A model generated the notes under the pieces. That model saw only the letters and a program-made list of their open reading frames with translations, had not been told where the DNA came from and did not search any database. Below are positions 50,821 through 61,783 of a DNA stretch of 64,000 nucleotides, one piece after another. This DNA comes from Desulfuromonadales bacterium (GTDB lineage: Bacteria; Desulfobacterota; Desulfuromonadia; Geobacterales; Pseudopelobacteraceae): the NCBI GenBank assembly GCA_013349405.1, contig DUZS01000009.1, positions 37,214 to 101,213 of the forward strand, read 5' to 3'. Within the stretch, counting starts at the first letter, position 1. The number at the start of each line of letters is the position of its first letter. The translations under genes were made by a program, and so were the position numbers.

Positions 50821-51698
50821 CAGGCGGCACCTCCTTTCAAAAGTGGAAAGCCAAGCCGTTCGCGCATCCGCAGGTACCCCTCGGCACAGACGCGTGCCAC
50901 ACCACGAACCCGACCAATGTAGGAAGCCCGTTCGGTGACCGAAATGGCTCCACGGGCATCAAGCAGGTTGAAAGTGTGGGAACACTTCATCACGTAATCG
51001 TATGCAGGCAGCACCAGCTCTTTTTCAACGAGACGCAGACACTCTTTTTCGTACATGGTGAAGAGATTCAGCAGCATATCAACATCAGCCTCTTCAAAAT
51101 TATGCCGCGAAAACTCAACCTCGCTTTCGTGGTGGATATCGCCGTATTTTATCCCTTTGACCCACTCAAGGTCATAGACATTATCGACACCCTGAAGGTA
51201 CATGGCGATGCGCTCGCAGCCATAGGTGATTTCAGCCGGAATCGGTTTCAGGTCGATTCCGCCCGCCTGCTGAAAATAGGTAAACTGGGTGATCTCCATG
51301 CCGTCCAGCCAGACTTCCCAACCAAGGCCCCATGCGCCGAGAGTCGGGGATTCCCAGTCATCTTCGACAAACCGGATATCATGCCTGGCCGGGTCAAGCC
51401 CGAAGGAGCGCAGTGAATCAAGGTACAGGTCAAGGATATTGAGCGGGGACGGCTTCATGATGACCTGGAACTGATAATAATGCTGGAGTCGGTTGGGATT
51501 TTCACCATAACGCCCGTCGGTGGGACGTCGGGACGGCTCAACGTACGCCACGTTCCACGGTTCGGGGCCGAGCACCCGCAGAAAGGTTGCCGGATTAAAG
51601 GTACCGGCCCCCTTTTCCGTATCATACGGCTGCTGAATGATGCAGCCCTGTTTTGCCCAGTAGCCTTGCAAAGAGAGGATAAGATCTTGAAATGTCAC
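50820..51698 (-). CDS. glyQ: Glycyl-tRNA synthetase alpha subunit
   Basis: A 292-residue catalytic alpha subunit charging tRNA-Gly with glycine. Visible family signatures are [39 protein letters not shown] and [20 protein letters not shown] near the N-terminus, which include class II synthetase motif 2-like residues. It is followed by glyS in a one-base overlap. Upstream lies the MITE-like element at 51801-51971, within about 100 bases of its start. Confidence 0.97.
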   Translation of the reverse strand: MTFQDLILSLQGYWAKQGCIIQQPYDTEKGAGTFNPATFLRVLGPEPWNVAYVEPSRRPTDGRYGENPNRLQHYYQFQVIMKPSPLNILDLYLDSLRSFGLDPARHDIRFVEDDWESPTLGAWGLGWEVWLDGMEITQFTYFQQAGGIDLKPIPAEITYGCERIAMYLQGVDNVYDLEWVKGIKYGDIHHESEVEFSRHNFEEADVDMLLNLFTMYEKECLRLVEKELVLPAYDYVMKCSHTFNLLDARGAISVTERASYIGRVRGVARVCAEGYLRMRERLGFPLLKGGAA

Positions 51699-51800
51699 GC
51701 AGGTACCTCCGAACGGGGAGTGTTGGATATGGAAGCATAAAAAGGGTGATTAATAGCAGAAACGGCCGCTTTGGTCAAGTTCGAGAAGATATACTCTGAA

Positions 51801-51971
51801 ATATGAGCCTCTTGCAAAAGTCTTAGAAATTGGCTCCCCCTCCCTTGACGGGAGGGGGTTGGGGGGTGGGTGAAGCTGCAACCGGCTGATTTCATGGCAA
51901 CCTCCCCCCCACCCTAACCCTCCCCCGCCAGGGGGGAGGGGACTTTTTGGACTTTTGCAAGAGGCTCATAT
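51801..51971. mobile_element. 171-bp MITE-like element with 21-bp perfect terminal inverted repeats
   Basis: The ends ATATGAGCCTCTTGCAAAAGT (51801-51821) and its exact complement (51951-51971) are 21 bases long. Inside are two GC-rich palindromic arms (CCCCCTCCC...GGGAGGGGG and CCCTCCCCC...GGGGGGAGGG) of the same broad style as the element in the kinase gene. No transposase is encoded. The terminal repeats suggest mobilisation in trans by a transposase elsewhere in the genome. Confidence 0.8.
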
Positions 51972-51974
51972 ACA

Positions 51975-52652
51975 TCAAATAAATGATGTCAGAGACTCAA
52001 CGACAAATGTAGCCTGTTCGAGTCTGTCCGCAGGATAGCTGTTGGTAACGGCGCACACCAGCAAACCGGCGGTTTTTGCCGCAGATATCCCCGCCGGGGT
52101 ATCTTCAATGGCAATCGTCGTCCCTTTTGAGAAGCAATTGTTATGGGCAGTCAGTAATTTCTGGAACGCACGCTCATAACATTCAGGGTCAGGCTTGCTT
52201 GCAGCGACATCATCGGCTGTCACTATAACCGTGAAATATTCTCCTATGTTGAGCATTGTCAGAATCGGCTCGATATCAGAGCGCAGCGCCCCGCTGCAGA
52301 TTGCCAACGGCAGACCGTTTGTGTGCAGGGATTGGATTAAATCCACGACGCCCGGATACGCAGTGACTCCTGAGCGGATCACCTCGTTAAAGACAGAGGC
52401 TTTCCGGTCGATCAGCTGGAGTAATGTTTCCTGACTGAGCGATCTGTTATGCGCAGCAAAGGCATGCCGAAAAGCATCCCTGTCATCAAATCCGATATAG
52501 GTTTCTACATATTCCTGCCAGGTAAAATGCAGCCCGAGCGGCTCCAGCGTCCGCTGAAATGCGGCATGGTGGAGAGGTTCCGTATCAACAATGACACCAT
52601 CAAAATCAAAAATAACCGCTTCAATCTGCATGCCGTTAAAAAGTGAAATCAT
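51975..52652 (-). CDS. HAD-superfamily phosphatase/phosphoglucomutase-like hydrolase
   Basis: A 225-residue HAD subfamily I protein. Motif I is DFDGVIVDTEPLH (nucleophile Asp), motif II is in CSGALRSD, motif III Lys is in SKPDPECYE, and motif IV is in IEDTPAGISAA. A helical cap follows motif I. The family includes beta-phosphoglucomutase and phosphoglycolate phosphatase; the substrate is not predictable from these motifs. An ATG at 52652 has GGAG 11 bases upstream; one at 52631 would also fit the family start. Confidence 0.88.
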   Translation of the reverse strand: MISLFNGMQIEAVIFDFDGVIVDTEPLHHAAFQRTLEPLGLHFTWQEYVETYIGFDDRDAFRHAFAAHNRSLSQETLLQLIDRKASVFNEVIRSGVTAYPGVVDLIQSLHTNGLPLAICSGALRSDIEPILTMLNIGEYFTVIVTADDVAASKPDPECYERAFQKLLTAHNNCFSKGTTIAIEDTPAGISAAKTAGLLVCAVTNSYPADRLEQATFVVESLTSFI

Positions 52653-52735
52653 AATTGTATCAGCTCCATTTCCCGAGTGATTCTTTGATGGTTGTAGATA
52701 CCACTTCTCACAATCCTATAACAATAAAAATAGGG

Positions 52736-53820
<1,085 letters not shown>

Positions 53821-53840
53821 CCATATGAACCAGTATGTAG

Positions 53841-53870
53841 AAGAGGGGGGATTTTCCCCCTCTTTTTTTT
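53841..53870 (+). terminator. Strong intrinsic terminator between gap and pgk
   Basis: AGAGGGGG and CCCCCTCT arms pair around a five-to-six-base loop and are followed by eight T's. This suggests gap is at least partly transcribed separately from pgk-tpiA, or that gap transcripts are more abundant by partial read-through. Confidence 0.9.
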
Positions 53871-53905
53871 GCCAAGTGAAATAGACCACTATCAGGAGGT
53901 GAGTC

Positions 53906-55099
53906 ATGCCGATTCGTTATATTGATGAAATTAAAGAGTTGCAGGGGAAGAAGGTTTTTATCCGGGTTGATTTCAATGTGCCTCAGGATGACAAAGGCGT
54001 TATTACCGAGGATACCCGTATTGTCGGAGCGGTGCCAACGATAAAATACGCTCTGGAACAGGGTGCCAAAGTGGTTCTGGCTTCCCATCTCGGTCGCCCC
54101 AAAGGGGAGAAAAAAGCCAAGTACAGCATGGCGCCAGCCACCGCGCGTCTCTCCGAACTGCTTGGTAAACCGGTTGTACAAGCGCCGGACTGTTTCGGGC
54201 CGGAGGTTGATGCCGTTGTTAATGCCATGAAACCGGGCGAAGCGGTTATGCTTGAAAATGTCCGTTTTTATCCCGGAGAGGAAAAAAATGATGCCGCTTT
54301 TGCGGCACAGTTGGCGAATGGCTGCGAAATTTACGTGAACGATGCCTTTGCCGTGTCACATCGGGCTCACGCCTCGGTTGAAGCGATAACCAAAAACATA
54401 CCGGTAATCGCTGCCGGCTTCCTGATGAGAAATGAAATGACTTTCTTTGACAAAGCCATGCAGAATCCGGTCAGACCGCTCGTTGCGATACTTGGCGGCG
54501 CGAAGGTCTCAGGCAAACTGGAAGTCCTTGAAACGCTCATCAACAAGGTTGATAAGGTTGTTATCGGCGGCGGAATGGCGTTTACCTTTCTGAAAGCCAT
54601 GGGCTACAATGTCGGCAAATCGCTGGTTGAGGACGAGCTGATCGCGACAGCACAGACCATTATGGAGACGGCTCGAGAAAAAGGGGTCATGTTTTACCTG
54701 CCGGTGGATTGTGTCGTTGCCGATACTTTTGATGCCAAAGCAACAAATTTCATCACTACCGCCCAGGAGATACCCGCCGGGTGGATGGCACTGGATATCG
54801 GCCCGGCAACGACAACTCTCTTTGCTGAAACATTGCGTGACGCAAAAACCGTCATCTGGAACGGTCCGATGGGTGTTTTTGAAATGGATGCTTTCTGCAG
54901 AGGGACGTATGCAATGGCTGAGGCTGTGGCCAACTGCTTTGCCACAACCATCATCGGCGGGGGAGACACAGATTCTGCCGTACGCAAGGCGGGCGTGGAA
55001 AACCGCGTCAGCTATATTTCAACCGGCGGGGGAGCGTTTCTCGAACTGCTGGAAGGGAAAACATTACCAGGCGTGAAAGCGCTTGAAGTCGTGAAATAA
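53906..55099 (+). CDS. pgk: Phosphoglycerate kinase
   Basis: A 397-residue two-domain kinase that makes ATP from 1,3-bisphosphoglycerate. The substrate-binding N-terminal part has [10 protein letters not shown] and SHLGRPKGE; the middle carries [10 protein letters not shown] and [10 protein letters not shown]; the nucleotide-binding C-terminal part has WNGPMGVFE and GGGDTDSAV. The AGGAGGTGAG site lies just before the ATG. The stop is 12 bases before tpiA, consistent with co-transcription. Confidence 0.98.
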   Translation: MPIRYIDEIKELQGKKVFIRVDFNVPQDDKGVITEDTRIVGAVPTIKYALEQGAKVVLASHLGRPKGEKKAKYSMAPATARLSELLGKPVVQAPDCFGPEVDAVVNAMKPGEAVMLENVRFYPGEEKNDAAFAAQLANGCEIYVNDAFAVSHRAHASVEAITKNIPVIAAGFLMRNEMTFFDKAMQNPVRPLVAILGGAKVSGKLEVLETLINKVDKVVIGGGMAFTFLKAMGYNVGKSLVEDELIATAQTIMETAREKGVMFYLPVDCVVADTFDAKATNFITTAQEIPAGWMALDIGPATTTLFAETLRDAKTVIWNGPMGVFEMDAFCRGTYAMAEAVANCFATTIIGGGDTDSAVRKAGVENRVSYISTGGGAFLELLEGKTLPGVKALEVVK

Positions 55100-55111
55100 A
55101 GGGGAATACCA

Positions 55112-55861
55112 ATGCGAAAACCGGTAATAGCTGGAAACTGGAAACTCTTTAAAACAATTGCAGAATCGGTTGCTCTGGTACATGAGCTTATACCGCTCGT
55201 AGCCGCTAACCAGAATGTCGAAATAGTTGTCGCACCTGTCTTCACGGCATTAAGCCGGGTAAGCGATGCCCTGCAAGGCTCTAATGTCAGCATGGCGTCT
55301 CAGGACTGTTTTTGGGAGGAAGAGGGAGCCTTTACCGGCGAGGTGGCACCAAAACTGCTGAAAGACGCCGGCTGCAGCCACGCTATTATCGGACATTCCG
55401 AACGCCGTCAGTATTTTGGAGAAACCGACCTGACTGTCAATAAGAAAACCGGAGCCGCTATTGCCGTCGGGCTGACTGCTATTGTCTGTGTCGGGGAATC
55501 GTTGGCCGAGCGGGAATCAGACCGGACATTTAATGTCATTGAAACGCAGATTACCGGCGGCTTGTCCGGCTTTACTGAAGGGGATTTTGCTCACATTGTT
55601 ATTGCCTACGAACCGGTTTGGGCGATCGGTACCGGAAAAACCGCCAGTGATGCCCAGGCCCAGGAGGTCCACGCCTTTATCCGTCAGCTGATTGCCCGCC
55701 TGTTCGGTCAAGCGGTGGCAGATGCAGTGCGCATTCTCTACGGCGGCAGTGTCAAGCCGGATAATGTCACAGGATTGATGTCTCAGCCTGATATTGATGG
55801 CGCACTGGTTGGCGGAGCGAGCCTGAAAGCGGAATCATTTGCGGCTATTGTGAACTTTTAA
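55112..55861 (+). CDS. tpiA: Triosephosphate isomerase
   Basis: A 249-residue TIM-barrel enzyme interconverting dihydroxyacetone phosphate and glyceraldehyde-3-phosphate. The substrate Lys is in GNWKLFK, the electrophilic His in IIGHSERR, and the catalytic Glu in AYEPVWAIGTG, with the flexible loop immediately after and the phosphate-binding YGGSV near the end. It follows pgk in the same transcript and converges on the regulator ending at 56046. Confidence 0.98.
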   Translation: MRKPVIAGNWKLFKTIAESVALVHELIPLVAANQNVEIVVAPVFTALSRVSDALQGSNVSMASQDCFWEEEGAFTGEVAPKLLKDAGCSHAIIGHSERRQYFGETDLTVNKKTGAAIAVGLTAIVCVGESLAERESDRTFNVIETQITGGLSGFTEGDFAHIVIAYEPVWAIGTGKTASDAQAQEVHAFIRQLIARLFGQAVADAVRILYGGSVKPDNVTGLMSQPDIDGALVGGASLKAESFAAIVNF

Positions 55862-55890
55862 CCACTCATCCTTGAATCGGCAGTTCGAAT

Positions 55891-56026
55891 AACACAGAGC
55901 AACGGAGCAACGGAGATTTCAAAATTTTACATAAGAAACAGCATTCACCTTAAAGGTGAGATTCAAAAAGGCTTTTTCCAGAAGATTCTTCTTTGTTTTT
56001 ACTCCGTTGCTCAGTTGCTCCGTGTT
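55891..56026. repeat. Long inverted repeat between tpiA and the NtrC-family regulator
   Basis: Arms of 25 bases (55891-55915 and 56002-56026) with the core CAACGGAG/CTCCGTTG pair with two mismatches. A second small palindrome (CACCTT/AAGGTG) lies in the middle. It lies between convergent genes and could act as a two-way transcript end, or be a dispersed repeat. Confidence 0.65.
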
Positions 56027-56045
56027 TCAGATGCTTTTTTCAGGT

Positions 56046-57422
56046 TCATTCATCCACGCTGTCCAGCCCAAACTTTGCAAGGCGGTAGCGAAATGAGCGG
56101 AACGACATTCCGAGCAGTTCGCCCGCCTTCTTTTTTGCGCCGCCGGTCATCTCAAGCGCTTTGAGCAGATATTTCTTCTCAAGCTCCTCAAGCATCGGTT
56201 CAAGCAGTATTCCGGATTCAGGAATGTCACAATTATCGGTAAGACAAGCCGTTTTACCAGTTAACTGCAGCGGCAGAGTGCGTTCGGAAATGACCGCCGC
56301 ATCAATAATCAGGCTCCGCTCGATACAATTTTCCAGTTCGCGGATATTCCCGGGAAAGGGGTTGTTCATCAGCGCCTTCAAGGCGCCGGGAGTTATGATT
56401 ACCGGTGCAGAGTGCCCGCCGGTTTGATATTTTCGGCAGAAATATTCTGCCAGAAGCGGAATATCCTCAATCCGCTCCCGCAGCGGCGGTAACAGCAACT
56501 GCACCACGTTAATCCGGTAAAAGAGATCTTCTCGGAAAGAGCCGGCGCTGACAAGTGCTTCAAGGTTACGGTTAGAAGCGCAGATAATGCGGACATCCGT
56601 CTTGCGGGTCACGGCATCCCCTACCCGCTTGAATTCCCGTTCCTGCAGTACCCGCAACAGTTTGGTCTGCATCAGCAGCGGCAATTCACCAATTTCATCG
56701 AGAAAGAGCGTCCCCCCCTCCGCCTGTTCGAACAGGCCGGGGCGGTCTCCCACCGCACCGGTAAAGGAACCTTTTTTGTGGCCGAACAGCTCGCTTTCAA
56801 TCAGATTTTCCGGTATGGCGCCGCAATTGACCGCTACAAACGGTTTTAATCTGCGCGGGCTGCAGGTGTGTATCGAACGGGCGACAAGCTCCTTGCCGGT
56901 GCCGCTTTCGCCAAGAATCAGCACGCTGCTCTGGCTGGGCGCAACCTTTTGAATCATGTCAAAAAGTTCCCGCATCTTACGACTCTTACCGATGATGCCG
57001 CAAAAACTGTCCCGCTCGCTGGCATCCTTTTTCAGCAGACTGTTTTCACGCCGGAGTCCCTGTTTTTCGAGAGCATTCCTGATCAGCTGCTTGATTTCCT
57101 CGTTTTTGAATGGTTTGCAGACATAATCATACGCACCAAGCTTCATAGCCTCTACCGCCTGGTCGGCGGCTGAAAAAGCGGTGAGCATCAGAACCGCCGT
57201 CTCCGGCGATTTTTCTTTGATGCTGGCCAGCAGATTAATTCCGGAAAGGCCGGGCATATTGACATCCGAGAGCACCAGATCAAACAGTGCCGACTCCATA
57301 ATGCGCAAGGCTTCCTGAGCAGAAGCGGCTGTGGTGACGTCATAGCCTTCCCGTTCGAGAAGAATCGAGAGAAACTCCCGCATACTCAATTCATCATCGA
57401 CAACAAGTATTCGTGTTTTCAT
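56046..57422 (-). CDS. NtrC-family sigma-54-dependent response regulator, PilR-like
   Basis: A 458-residue regulator. The receiver (about 1-120) has LVVDDELS, LVLSDVNMPGLSG and CKPFK. The AAA+ domain (about 140-375) has GESGTGKE (Walker A), GSFTGA in place of the common GAFTGA, GTLFLDEIG and FPGNIRELENC. A Fis-type helix-turn-helix forms the C-terminus (KKKAGELLGMSFRSFRYR). The GSFTGA variant is also known in PilR-type regulators. No kinase is adjacent, so pilS-like partnership is only a suggestion, perhaps linked to the pilus-type gene at the left edge of the window, 55 kb away. Confidence 0.93.
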   Translation of the reverse strand: MKTRILVVDDELSMREFLSILLEREGYDVTTAASAQEALRIMESALFDLVLSDVNMPGLSGINLLASIKEKSPETAVLMLTAFSAADQAVEAMKLGAYDYVCKPFKNEEIKQLIRNALEKQGLRRENSLLKKDASERDSFCGIIGKSRKMRELFDMIQKVAPSQSSVLILGESGTGKELVARSIHTCSPRRLKPFVAVNCGAIPENLIESELFGHKKGSFTGAVGDRPGLFEQAEGGTLFLDEIGELPLLMQTKLLRVLQEREFKRVGDAVTRKTDVRIICASNRNLEALVSAGSFREDLFYRINVVQLLLPPLRERIEDIPLLAEYFCRKYQTGGHSAPVIITPGALKALMNNPFPGNIRELENCIERSLIIDAAVISERTLPLQLTGKTACLTDNCDIPESGILLEPMLEELEKKYLLKALEMTGGAKKKAGELLGMSFRSFRYRLAKFGLDSVDE

Positions 57423-57515
57423 GGTTTGTGATCCTTTTCCACTCTCAACGTAAGGTGCCGTTTTTTGTCATACCACGTTTTCCACTTATTGTGAAGCTTT
57501 GATCCAAGACCGCAC

Positions 57516-57547
57516 TTGACCTGACTCGACCAACAGTAGTATATGAT
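57516..57547 (+). promoter_or_regulatory. Probable sigma-70 promoter of valS
   Basis: TTGACC (57516-57521) is followed after 18 bases by TATATG (57540-57545), with an overlapping TATGAT, about 35 bases before the start codon. The spacer is slightly long, so this is a moderate call. Confidence 0.4.
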
Positions 57548-57579
57548 AACGCTGATAAAATCAGACAAAGGACTATTGC

Positions 57580-60240
57580 ATGACCAAAGAACTTGCCAAG
57601 GGGTACGAACCCCATGATGTTGAAAAGAGATGGTACTCCGAGTGGGAAGCGCGCGGCTACTTCCGCGCCGCCGCTGTTTCCGATAAGAAACCGTACTCAA
57701 TTGTCATTCCGCCGCCCAATGTAACCGGCGCCCTGCACATGGGGCACGCCCTCAACAACACGCTGCAGGACATCCTCTGCCGCTGGAAACGGATGCAGGG
57801 CTATAACGTTCTCTGGATGCCGGGCACCGACCATGCCGGGATCGCCACCCAGAATGTTGTCGAGCGGCAGTTGAGTGCCGAGGGGAAGGACCGCCACGAT
57901 CTTGGGCGCGAGGCCTTTATCGAGCGGGTGTGGAAATGGAAGGGCGAATCGGGCGGTCAGATAATCGGCCAGTTGAAACGCCTCGGTGCGTCGTGCGACT
58001 GGGAACGAGAACGTTTTACCATGGATGAAGGGCTCTCGAAAGCGGTACGGACCGTATTTGTCAAGCTCTACGAAGATGGCCTGATCTACCGCGATAACCG
58101 CCTGATCAACTGGTGCCCCCGCTGCCACACCGCTCTTTCCGATATTGAAGTCGAACATGAAGACCACAAAGGGCACCTGTGGCACATCCGCTACCCGGTA
58201 GTCGGTGAACCGGGACGTTTTGTGACCGTGGCGACGACCCGCCCTGAAACCATGCTCGGCGATACCGCCGTGGCGGTCCATCCGGAAGACCAACGCTACA
58301 GCGACCTGATCGGCAAAAAAGTTCTGCTGCCGCTCGTGGGGCGCGAGATTCCTGTTGTTGCCGATGACTATGTGGATCGGGAATTCGGTACCGGCGTAGT
58401 CAAGATCACCCCGGCCCATGACTTCAACGACTTTGAAGTCGGCCTGCGCCACAGCCTCGACAGGATCAATGTCCTCGACGAATCCGGCATCATCACCGCT
58501 GCCGGACATCAGTATGAGGGCATGGACCGCTTCGAGGCGCGAAAGCAGATCGTTACCGACCTCGAAGCCGCCGGGTATCTCGATAAAATTGACGACCACG
58601 CCATGTCGGTCGGCGGCTGCTACCGCTGCAAGACCGTGGTCGAACCGTATCTGTCACTGCAGTGGTATGTGAAAGTGGCGCCGCTCGCCGAGCGCGCGCT
58701 GGACGCGGTAAAAAGCGGCAAGACCCGCATCGTCCCCAAACAGTGGGAAAACACCTACTACGACTGGATGGAAAATATCCGCGACTGGTGCATCTCACGC
58801 CAGATCTGGTGGGGCCACCGCATTCCGGCCTGGTTCTGCGATCATTGCGGTGAAATAACCGTGGCGATGGAGACGCCGACGAAATGCGGGAAATGCGGCA
58901 GCGATGAACTTCGCCAGGAAACCGATGTGCTCGATACCTGGTTCTCATCGGCGCTCTGGCCGTTTTCCACCATGGGCTGGCCGGAGCAGACGGCAGAGCT
59001 GCAAACATTCTACCCGACCGCCTGTCTGGTGACCGGTTTCGATATCCTCTTTTTCTGGGTGGCCCGCATGATGATGATGGGGCTGCATTTCATGGACGAG
59101 GTCCCCTTTACCGATGTCTACATCCATGCTCTGGTGCGCGACGCCCAGGGGCACAAAATGTCCAAGTCAAAAGGGAACGTCATTGATCCGCTGACCGTTA
59201 TCGACCAGTACGGCACTGATGCATTCCGTTTCACCCTGGCCGCCTTTGCCGCGCAGGGTCGCGATATCAAGCTGGCCGAAGAGCGCATTGCCGGCTACCG
59301 CAACTTCTGCAACAAAGTCTGGAATGCCGCCCGCTTTACCCTTATGAACCTTGAGGGGTTTAATCCGGACGGACTGGCTCTCAGCACGATGGAACTGAGC
59401 CAGGGGGATAAATGGATCCTGCACCGCCTCAATGAAACCGCCCGGACGGTTGATGAAACCCTGTCCGGATACCGCTACAACGAAAGCGCCATGGCGCTCT
59501 ACCAGTTCACCTGGAGTGAATTCTGTGACTGGTATCTGGAGCTGTCCAAGCAGGACATTTACAACGGAACGCCGGAGCGGAAACAGGCCGTTCAGTATCT
59601 CCTCTGGTACACGCTGGAGAACCTGCTCCGCCTGCTCCACCCGTTCATGCCCTTTATCACCGAAGAGATCTGGCAGGCGCTGCCGGGGACAAAAACGACC
59701 CCGACCATCATGCAGGTCCCCTACCCTGCTGTCTGCGCCGACCTCTCCTTTCCGCAGGACGCGGCCGACATGGAGCGTGTAATGGCGGTTATCGGCGGCA
59801 TTCGCAATATCCGTGGCGAGATGGAGGTGCCGCCGTCAAAACAGATCGCCGTCATTCTCTCCTGCGACAGCGAAGCCAGCCAGCTTCTGATGAAACATAA
59901 TGAAAGCGCCATCATCAGCCTGGCGAGAGTTTCCGACCTTGCCATCGGCCACGGCATTGAGAAACCGGAAGATGCCTCGATTCAGGTCGCCGGTGATGTG
60001 CAGATTTATGTGCCGCTTAAGGGACTGGTGGACGTGGCTGCCGAGGAAGAACGCCTGCTGAAGGAGATCGGCAAGATCGATAAAGAGATCGAAATGTTCT
60101 CCAAAAAGCTTGAAAGTCCTGCTTTCGTCGACCGTGCTCCGGCTGAAATTGTCGCCAAGGAGCGCCAGAAACTGGCAGATGTCAACAGCAAGAAATTAGT
60201 ATTGGAAGAGAGTCTGGGGAAGATCAGGAAGTTGAAGTAG
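57580..60240 (+). CDS. valS: Valyl-tRNA synthetase
   Basis: An 886-residue class I synthetase. The HIGH motif appears as HMGH (residues 53-56) and KMSKS at about 526-530. The editing (CP1) domain lies between, with TTRPETMLGD and GTGVVKITPAHD. Zn-like Cys pairs are seen in the middle (CPRCH, CDHCG, CGKCG). The C-terminal tail (about 820-886) is a charged coiled coil that contacts tRNA. The ATG has AAAGGA nine bases upstream. The REP array begins within 40 bases of the stop. Confidence 0.98.
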   Translation: MTKELAKGYEPHDVEKRWYSEWEARGYFRAAAVSDKKPYSIVIPPPNVTGALHMGHALNNTLQDILCRWKRMQGYNVLWMPGTDHAGIATQNVVERQLSAEGKDRHDLGREAFIERVWKWKGESGGQIIGQLKRLGASCDWERERFTMDEGLSKAVRTVFVKLYEDGLIYRDNRLINWCPRCHTALSDIEVEHEDHKGHLWHIRYPVVGEPGRFVTVATTRPETMLGDTAVAVHPEDQRYSDLIGKKVLLPLVGREIPVVADDYVDREFGTGVVKITPAHDFNDFEVGLRHSLDRINVLDESGIITAAGHQYEGMDRFEARKQIVTDLEAAGYLDKIDDHAMSVGGCYRCKTVVEPYLSLQWYVKVAPLAERALDAVKSGKTRIVPKQWENTYYDWMENIRDWCISRQIWWGHRIPAWFCDHCGEITVAMETPTKCGKCGSDELRQETDVLDTWFSSALWPFSTMGWPEQTAELQTFYPTACLVTGFDILFFWVARMMMMGLHFMDEVPFTDVYIHALVRDAQGHKMSKSKGNVIDPLTVIDQYGTDAFRFTLAAFAAQGRDIKLAEERIAGYRNFCNKVWNAARFTLMNLEGFNPDGLALSTMELSQGDKWILHRLNETARTVDETLSGYRYNESAMALYQFTWSEFCDWYLELSKQDIYNGTPERKQAVQYLLWYTLENLLRLLHPFMPFITEEIWQALPGTKTTPTIMQVPYPAVCADLSFPQDAADMERVMAVIGGIRNIRGEMEVPPSKQIAVILSCDSEASQLLMKHNESAIISLARVSDLAIGHGIEKPEDASIQVAGDVQIYVPLKGLVDVAAEEERLLKEIGKIDKEIEMFSKKLESPAFVDRAPAEIVAKERQKLADVNSKKLVLEESLGKIRKLK

Positions 60241-60277
60241 GTGCAAGCTCCCTTTATGAAATGATGGTAGGCATGAG

Positions 60278-60417
60278 CGAACAATAAGTAAATAGGGATT
60301 GTAGGCGGTTGAGACCTGACCCCTTTTGGTTCGAACAATAAGTAAATAGGGATTGTAGGCGGTTGAGACCTGACCCCTTTTGGTTCTAGGCGGTTGAGAC
60401 CTGACCCCTTTTGGTTC
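60278..60417. repeat. REP array of the TAGGCGGTTGAGACCTGACCCC type
   Basis: Two full 54-base units (60278-60331 and 60332-60385) and one shorter unit (60386-60417) each contain TAGGCGGTTGAGACCTGACC followed by CCTTTTGGTT. The same core occurs beside the transposase gene at 62347-63276. The unit also shares GGGATTGTAGGCG with the 3' end of that gene. No CRISPR-like unique spacers are present. Confidence 0.85.
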
Positions 60418-60546
60418 TTCCTAATATAGGTAACAGAATCCATTATATAGGGAACCGGTAGCTTATGCTTATATAGGGAGCTTTTTCTGGCCGGTCAATA
60501 ACGAGTTTTGGTCTCGATGAAAAAGTTTGGTGAAAGGAAACAGCCT

Positions 60547-61260
60547 ATGACCGAAAATTCAAAGATGCCTGATCTCTCAAAAGAGGATTTGTTAGAGTAC
60601 TACATCCAGAGAATATCTGTGGAAGGTTTGGTTGTAAAGCATGTTTTTACGCTGAAATTCATCTCTACTTATATTGTCCTTATAATTTTCGGATTTATTT
60701 TGTTTGGGTTTTGTAGCGTCTACGATAAAAGCGAAATGTACAAACTTGGCTTGGTATCTTCATGCCTTTTATTTTTTTCCCATTCTATTCGAAATGGGAA
60801 ACAAATAGTGAAAGGATATGGCTTGCCGACAAGGCCATTTCATTGGAAAACACCTCAATTTGAAAAAAAGCAAAATAACGATTTAAAACTAGCAATTGAA
60901 CCGTATGGCTTCAATAATGTATTTGAGCACTACAACAATTATTTAACTACTGTTATTTCACAACCATCAACATGGAGTTATGTTAAGCCCGCACTGTTTT
61001 TAGCGTTGTTTACGCCGCTATGGGCTGCGTTTCTTAAGCGCACTTTTGATCTGACTAAAGAAAAGGAAGTGATTTGGTTCTTTGTTTTCTTGCTTATACT
61101 GTGCAGTGCAATTTGGTATTACTGTTTCTTGATGCAGGTGCTAGCAGGTGAATTTGTCGATAGAAAGCAGAAGCACGCTAAAAATCTACTCGATATGCTG
61201 TGTAAAATTAAGATTGAAAAGGAGCGGTCTGAACTATTTAAGATTGACAGGAGTGGCTAA
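60547..61260 (+). CDS. Predicted integral membrane protein of unknown function
   Basis: A 237-residue protein with four hydrophobic segments (about 40-62, 67-88, 145-165 and 175-195) and charged cytoplasmic-looking ends. No family recognised. The ATG at 60547 has AAAGGAA eight bases upstream; an earlier in-frame ATG at 60517 lacks a site. The DNA is noticeably richer in A and T than the housekeeping genes around it, and it is flanked by REP repeats and an IS remnant, which suggests acquisition by transfer. Confidence 0.7.
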   Translation: MTENSKMPDLSKEDLLEYYIQRISVEGLVVKHVFTLKFISTYIVLIIFGFILFGFCSVYDKSEMYKLGLVSSCLLFFSHSIRNGKQIVKGYGLPTRPFHWKTPQFEKKQNNDLKLAIEPYGFNNVFEHYNNYLTTVISQPSTWSYVKPALFLALFTPLWAAFLKRTFDLTKEKEVIWFFVFLLILCSAIWYYCFLMQVLAGEFVDRKQKHAKNLLDMLCKIKIEKERSELFKIDRSG

Positions 61261-61783
61261 AAGACAAAGGGGAAGCTAAGGGGACGTGGGTGATTAGTTG
61301 AGTAGCGAACAAATCAACTACGTTCCCTTCCATCCTTCTTGACAACTGGACAGTGGTAGTAGGAAGAAGCGAGCCCAACCAGCCGGTTTGACACCGACCG
61401 GGGCTGAGAAAGATAACGTAAAATATTTTTCGCTTTTTTAAAAAGAGTCACGGCAGTGCTTCGAATCAGTTAGAATTTAGTCGCCAAACACAAATTCAAC
61501 CTGAAATGAGAACACTGCCGTGGGCGAACATTCTACTAAAAAGGCGCAAATAATCCAACTGAATGAGAGTGCAGTACGCGATCACCTCGGGGAAATTGAC
61601 AGAAACACCCCGGCGCGGGTCAACCGGGCACCCCGTTATGGCAAGAAACAAAACAAATTACGGAGGTTCAAAATGACTGAGAAAGAGGAAAAAACCATCA
61701 TAGCCACAGCACTGGAGCGCGGAGATAAGAATATTCGGAGCACTTTTTGTGCCCTTAAACAAACAACAGAAGGAGTGTGTATT
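61261..61783 (+). pseudogene. Gap with an apparent IS256-type transposase N-terminal remnant
   Basis: No intact gene is seen in this 523-base stretch. From 61520 the frame reads GEHSTKKAQIIQLNESAVRDH, resembling the N-terminus of IS256-type transposases. It then loses that similarity after about 26 residues and runs on toward the lipoprotein. A perfect 10-base inverted repeat, CACGGCAGTG (61449-61458) and CACTGCCGTG (61513-61522), lies directly before it. The transposase assignment is from memory of family sequences and is tentative. A stem AGTTGA/TCAACT lies near 61297-61320. Confidence 0.4.

Noticed and set aside
60278..60417. CRISPR array after valS
   Set aside because: The units repeat in full with no unique spacers, and the core matches the REP sequences beside the RAYT gene.
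60006..60443. A minus-strand protein with repeated peptides over the end of valS and the REP array
   Set aside because: The repeated peptide is only the translation of the REP units; it overlaps valS and has no ribosome site.
61520..61783. An N-terminal extension of the lipoprotein starting at a GTG
   Set aside because: It would put about 88 unrelated residues before a clear signal peptide and lipobox. The ATG at 61784 has its own ribosome site.
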